Positions 62,001-64,000 of a stretch of 64,000 bases of DNA are shown in pieces. Position 1 is the stretch's first letter. Every line of letters begins with the position of its first letter. The DNA comes from Micromussa lordhowensis (lineage: Eukaryota > Cnidaria > Anthozoa > Scleractinia > Lobophylliidae). The stretch is taken from positions 25,462,889 through 25,526,888 of the forward strand of contig OZ026603.1 of NCBI GenBank assembly GCA_964020085.1, in the 5' to 3' direction. The position numbers and the translations under genes were made by a program. The notes below the pieces were generated by a model. It was given only the letters and a program-made list of their open reading frames with translations. It was not told the origin of the DNA and searched no databases.

Positions 62001-64000
62001 ACTTGTCAAAGACCCATATGTAAATTTCTATTGAAAGGTCAAGGTATTTTTTCATTAGACGTAAACAAAATTCTCCGATTACAAGTCGCGCTTATCTCAC
62101 GCTATGAATAGAATGTAATCAGATACTCCTTTTTTCGTATATTTGCTGAAGGGCAGGAGAGTCACGTTTCGCAGACAGTGTAAGTAACTGCGTTTTTTTT
62201 TTAAAGTGCGGTTTTCAACCAATCGCATCCTTTAAATCTGAGCCATTTTAAGACATAAACAAGTAGTCTGTAGAAGAGTAAAAATATTGTTTACTGTTTT
62301 CAAATATCTCTTTTCGTTCCAGAGATATTCAAGTTTTTAAAATATGCAAATTAGCCAAGTGATGATGTCATACACTCAGCCGCATTTTGATCAATTATGA
62401 GAAACAAGTATATCTCAGTCAATTTATATTAATGTTTGAATTTTTACAGTAAGATTCTAATAGAGGTGCTCCACAATTTGAGCTTAACAATTTTGTTACC
62501 ATGACAACATACTAGGTTCCAGACTTCCACATTATGAAAGGCTTTTCTGACCACTTTTAGGGTTTTATATTGATACATGTACTTGCCAATGGCGCCTCAT
62601 CTGCATAATCCAGCAAGCATATAAATACATTAGGTTGAGTTCATAGCCTTGTTTATTGTTTTCCAAACTTAAAATCACTAAAATATTGATATCAGGCTAG
62701 AGGGGACTTGAAAGGAGTGGGTTGCCATGGGAACGGAAATTGTTATAGCTGTAGATGTGTTGCATTTAGAACTATTAGTCTACTTAGTTTCAATGGTTTC
62801 TGCTGCAAATTGACCGAGATTGCGCTATTTATATACGTCATGTAATATTTGGTTGAGTGTATGACGTCATCAGTAAGCTCATTTGCATATTTTACTCATT
62901 TTCAAACTTAAATATCTCCTGAACCAATGCAGATATTTGTAAATGGTACATGGCGTTTTTAATCTTTCGTAGAATTCTATGCATTTAACAAAAAAAATCA
63001 AGGGGTAAAAATCTGATCATTGTAGCACTTTAAGGAATGAAAACTAGTGCCAGTCTCCAAACGGCCAAAAATGTCTTGCAAGTTTTTTAGGCTTTTTCAT
63101 AGCCAAATAATCTTAAAACGCTCTGTGGATGCAGAATACATGTATTATCAAGATAAAGCGTTAAGTGACAATGTGGTTTATTTTGATGAAATTGAGTGAC
63201 TTCATGAATAATGTGATTTTTCTTAACTTGTGGGATCGAATGTGATTTTAGGTCAATTGTGCAAAATTGCACCATCACATAATATCAAAAGGGCTGACCC
63301 GTACTCTTCATCGTTTTTTTTTGTTAGGCCTGCCTGGTCAACCACCTGCACCCACTGCAATTTCAGTTTCAACACATGTTATTGACATAACATGGACAGC
63401 ACCCAGTGATACAGGTGCTGGAATCACAGGGTACAATGTGCAGTGGCAAGTTGTTGGGGAAAAAGTGAAAAACCAAAAAGTGATTACAGGAAGCAGGACA
63501 GCAAGACTTGACGTAACGCCATACACATCATATGACATCCAGGTCAGAGCTTACAATGAGAAGGGAGATGGGCCTTTTTCACGGCCACTACGAGTGACGT
63601 CTCAAGAATCAGGTTAGTGAAGCCAGCTGATCAGAAATATTGCATAATCAAATGGTCATGTACATGTACATGTATAAATAAATTTGTATATTGACTGAGA
63701 AGGAGAGTAGGTAATCGTGTTAGGGCCATTGTATGCATTTTGAAAGTGCTGGAAACTGTTACATATATACAGTGTATACAATGTACATGTATGCTTACAA
63801 GTTCTTATCTGTAATTTCCTGATCTGATTCAGGAGTTTTAACGCTGTTTGTACATTGTAGCACTAGGCAACAATAGTTTACCGTGGATAAAACCCAGTTG
63901 CCAGTAGTTTGACTGTTTTTCACGTACACAATTGTTTGTTTTACCATAGTCCCATCTGCTGCTCCTGGTAGCTTCACAGTAACTTCGACTTCCTCTCTTT
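44566..64000 (+). CDS. Receptor D (partial): signal peptide, Thr/Ser stalk, F5/8C domain, FN3 domains
   Basis: Exons: 44566-44644, 46425-46601, 52206-52506, 59006-59153, 63328-63612 and 63950 to the window end. All ectodomain exon groups are phase 1-1. The F5/8 type C (discoidin) domain is split over two exons; its first exon carries an apparent 1-nt deletion near 52423. No CTLD exon was found between the signal exon and the stalk, although the signal exon is nearly the same as that of receptor C. TM and tail lie beyond the window, so an ITIM tail is only expected by analogy. Linking the signal exon to the downstream exons is inferred from phase and order; the frameshift leaves open that D is a pseudogene. 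Confidence 0.62.
46425..46601 (+). CDS. Receptor D Thr/Ser-rich stalk exon
   Basis: Phase 1-1 exon, 59 codons, acceptor ttttgcag and donor AGTAAGTG. Mostly Thr, Ser, Val and Ala (e.g. VVSTPAVVTSTQAALAVTT), a mucin-like O-glycosylation segment. The stalk exon of receptor B is similar in kind but sits after its CTLD. Confidence 0.65.
46646..47062. repeat. Tandem duplication of about 205 bp
   Basis: Two direct copies, each running from GGGAGGATTTGACAAA or its variant through CCTGGCGTTTAGTTTT, TACTTCAGGTCTAGAAAAG and CTGATCCTAAAGAT to an (AAAC)n tail (CAAACAAACAAACA). Copies begin near 46653 and 46868. Intronic. Confidence 0.8.
47400..47628. mobile_element. PIF/Harbinger-type MITE
   Basis: A 229-bp near-perfect inverted repeat with ends GGCCCTCCACAGACTAGGGA and TCCCTAGTCTGTGGAGGGCC, flanked on both sides by TAA (47397-47399, 47629-47631). 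A TWA trinucleotide duplication with a GG-starting end is typical of Harbinger MITEs. Arms carry repeated AGTTGTCGACAACT-type palindromes. High arm identity suggests a recent insertion. Confidence 0.82.
48242..49475. mobile_element. Mutator-like element carrying an OTU-domain gene fragment
   Basis: 1,234 bp with inverted ends GAGTGTAGGTTTTTGTCGAG, each followed by a GGTCGAG/GGGTCGAG tandem array of about 80-100 bp. A perfect 9-bp duplication CTTCAAGGA flanks it (48233-48241 and 49476-49484), the length expected for Mutator-type insertion. The only gene-like content is a two-exon OTU-type ORF on the + strand (48507-48858). No transposase is present, so it is non-autonomous. Confidence 0.85.
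48507..48858 (+). CDS. Truncated OTU-type cysteine protease ORF inside the Mutator-like element
   Basis: ATG at 48507; exon 48507-48662 ends at GATGTGAGT in phase 0 and exon 48739-48858 follows acag in phase 0, ending TAA; 91 residues. NPPGDGDCFYASAAKALG is the start of the OTU fold with the catalytic Asp-x-Asp-Cys region. The second exon (EFSAKIHNYSNYNIAAG) is hydrophilic and has no catalytic His, so the protease core is incomplete. OTU domains are known passengers or components of some animal Mutator-like (Phantom-type) transposons. Whether it is expressed is unknown. Confidence 0.6.
51690..51995. repeat. Irregular tandem array of TACTTTGTGAAATGAAAATC units
   Basis: About twelve diverged units of 20-25 bp with a TACTTTG...AAATGAAA core; intronic, no ORF. 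Confidence 0.7.
52206..52506 (+). CDS. Receptor D F5/8 type C domain, first exon, frameshifted
   Basis: Starts CPSVGVGIAKARIPNKDI (phase 1 entry after ctgtcag) with ITASSE, HARFG, WIPSSNDKHPWIQVNL and LTGIVTQGF, a classic discoidin pattern. At about 52420-52426 the frame must shift by one base (a missing nucleotide) to continue as SFVKSYYVSYGEDGINW and YTVQGKIK, which reaches the donor AAGGTATT. Exon length is 301 nt, one short of the 302 needed for the phase 1 to 0 transition. Confidence 0.78.
52860..53033. mobile_element. Hairpin MITE
   Basis: The left arm ATAGTCTCCATTTGG, GCGAAAATATGCTAGGATAT and GGACATTATCTGTTCC is matched by complementary GGAACAGATAATGTCC, ATATCCGAGCATATTTTCGC and AGAGACTAT on the right. 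174 bp. ORFs on both strands are palindrome shadows. Confidence 0.75.
53778..55341. repeat. Inner 1.5-kb inverted repeat of the 5-kb element
   Basis: Arms share TGTCTAGGCCTAGAACAG, CCACGTTATTCCTATGGC, AACTTTAGGACGCGCTG-type and CACTGACTCACATTTTGCC blocks as complements. The left arm lacks about 80 bp present in the right arm (about 55017-55100). The loop (54247-54792) contains an ORF starting MDSSSDGNSPVSYASVV (54679) that runs into the right arm; it is not recognised and may be chance. Confidence 0.72.
55355..55945. repeat. CTCGGCGAGAT array, left
   Basis: About 590 bp of units such as GAGATCTCGCCGAGATT and CGGCGAGATCTCGTCAT; larger 80-95-bp units containing CATGATGTTT are also visible. Strongly self-complementary around AGATCT. 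All ORFs rich in RSRRDL are artefacts. Confidence 0.9.
57210..57650. repeat. CTCGGCGAGAT array, right
   Basis: Same 11-bp theme as the left array but in a different arrangement, with TTTTTGGCCGCCGAGATT as a recurring spacer. Lies just inside the right arm of the 5-kb element. Confidence 0.9.
59006..59153 (+). CDS. Receptor D F5/8 type C domain, second exon
   Basis: Phase 0 entry after gttaag, phase 1 exit at GGTAAGAG. ILDGDAAGKSHKTEVFNP, AQYIRLHPMNC and LCALRLELYGCN complete the discoidin fold; the final Cys normally pairs with the Cys at the domain start (CPS in the first exon). Confidence 0.85.
59275..59826. mobile_element. Degenerate hAT-like MITE
   Basis: Ends CAGGGCTTCTGAGATTATGCG and, as complement of the right side, GAGGGCTTCTAAAATTCCGCG. 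Imperfect inverted ends of about 20 bp, no ORF, no preserved 8-bp duplication. Confidence 0.5.
60547..61750. mobile_element. TIR element with a helicase-motif ORF
   Basis: Inverted arms of about 115 bp: CTAGCCTGAATTTCAGCCGT and, near the inner end, CGATAATGTCCTCCAGTGAC against its complement with one or two changes. Flanks CTTCTGG and CTGCTGG (6 of 7) may be a target duplication. Two further inverted pairs are nested inside (60870-60960 with 61118-61200; 60980-61000 with 61065-61086). Minus-strand ORF 61677-61375 has a helicase-type motif (see CDS entry). Confidence 0.7.
61375..61677 (-). pseudogene. RecQ-like helicase N-terminal fragment
   Basis: Open frame of 100 codons ending in or near DVFVNLPTGYGKPLICMAPL. 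PTGYGK matches helicase motif I (Walker A) as found in RecQ-type helicases, where a phrase like D-V-F-V-x-L-P-T-G-x-G-K-S is usual; here the K is followed by P instead of S. Only the first motif is present and the frame stops soon after, so it is a fragment, probably captured from a larger helicase-bearing transposon of the same family. Confidence 0.5.
62200..63036. mobile_element. MITE-like element with inverted subterminal blocks
   Basis: Blocks at 62300-62392 (GAGATATTCAAGTTT, AAATATGCAAATTAGC, GATGATGTCATACACTCA) are matched as complements at 62853-62935 (TGAGTGTATGACGTCATC, CTCATTTGCATATTTT, AAACTTAAATATCTCC). Outer ends share AAAGTGC and GCACTTT. Interior AT-rich, no ORF. Boundaries approximate. 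Confidence 0.5.
63328..63612 (+). CDS. Receptor D first fibronectin III domain
   Basis: Phase 1-1 exon, 95 codons, acceptor tttgttag and donor GGTTAGTG. PGQPPAPTAI start, ITWTAPSDTG (strand B Trp), GYNVQWQV, RLDVTPYTSYDIQVRAYNE and PLRVTSQES: textbook FN3. Confidence 0.9.
63950..64000 (+). CDS. Receptor D second FN3 domain, 5' end, cut by window
   Basis: After ttaccatag the phase 1 frame reads VPSAAPGSFTVTSTSSL, the A strand of another FN3 domain. It runs off the window. Confidence 0.7.

Overview
Eukaryotic, intron-rich, AT-rich genomic DNA. The domain mix (C-type lectin, F5/8 type C and fibronectin III modules on receptors with tyrosine-motif tails), the long transposon-filled introns and the kinds of repeats fit an anthozoan cnidarian, most likely a stony coral or close relative. 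That assignment is inference from gene and repeat style, not from a diagnostic marker. There is no bacterial-type operon, rRNA gene, tRNA gene or CRISPR array.

Four same-strand (+) genes of one receptor family can be assembled from splice sites and phase-consistent exons. Receptor A (about 1150-4068) is only its cytoplasmic tail; the rest lies upstream of the window or was not found. Receptor B (5822-25724) reads signal peptide, C-type lectin domain (CTLD), Ser/Thr stalk, transmembrane (TM) helix and tyrosine-motif tail, 388 codons. Receptor C (27929-42865) reads signal peptide, CTLD, two FN3 domains, a membrane-proximal module like that of receptor tyrosine phosphatases, TM helix and ITIM tail, 657 codons. 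Receptor D (44566 to beyond 64000) reads signal peptide, Thr/Ser-rich stalk, F5/8C domain (with an apparent 1-nt frameshift) and at least two FN3 domains, and is cut by the window end. Nearly all ectodomain exons are phase 1-1. The tails of A, B and C share one exon/phase pattern and carry ITIM/ITSM-like motifs. Genes C and D also share signal-peptide exon and promoter sequence. The locus therefore looks like a tandem array of inhibitory-type surface receptors diversified by duplication and exon shuffling.

The introns and intergenic DNA are a transposon museum. Intron 1 of B (14.3 kb) holds a broken Ty3/Gypsy element, itself split by a 2-kb palindromic DNA transposon with a clean TA duplication, plus Penelope-like, DIRS-like and Crypton-like remnants and a SINE. 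Other introns hold two LINE 3' ends, two Mutator-like elements with about 9-bp target duplications (one carrying an OTU-protease exon pair), a 5-kb element with 590-bp inverted ends and CTCGGCGAGAT arrays, a helicase-motif element, several hairpin MITEs, a 52-bp satellite, a CCATTGGTACCAATGG palindrome satellite and a long (CAGT)n array.

All calls rest on reading the sequence; no database search was possible. Exon boundaries are GT/AG predictions checked by phase, not by transcripts.
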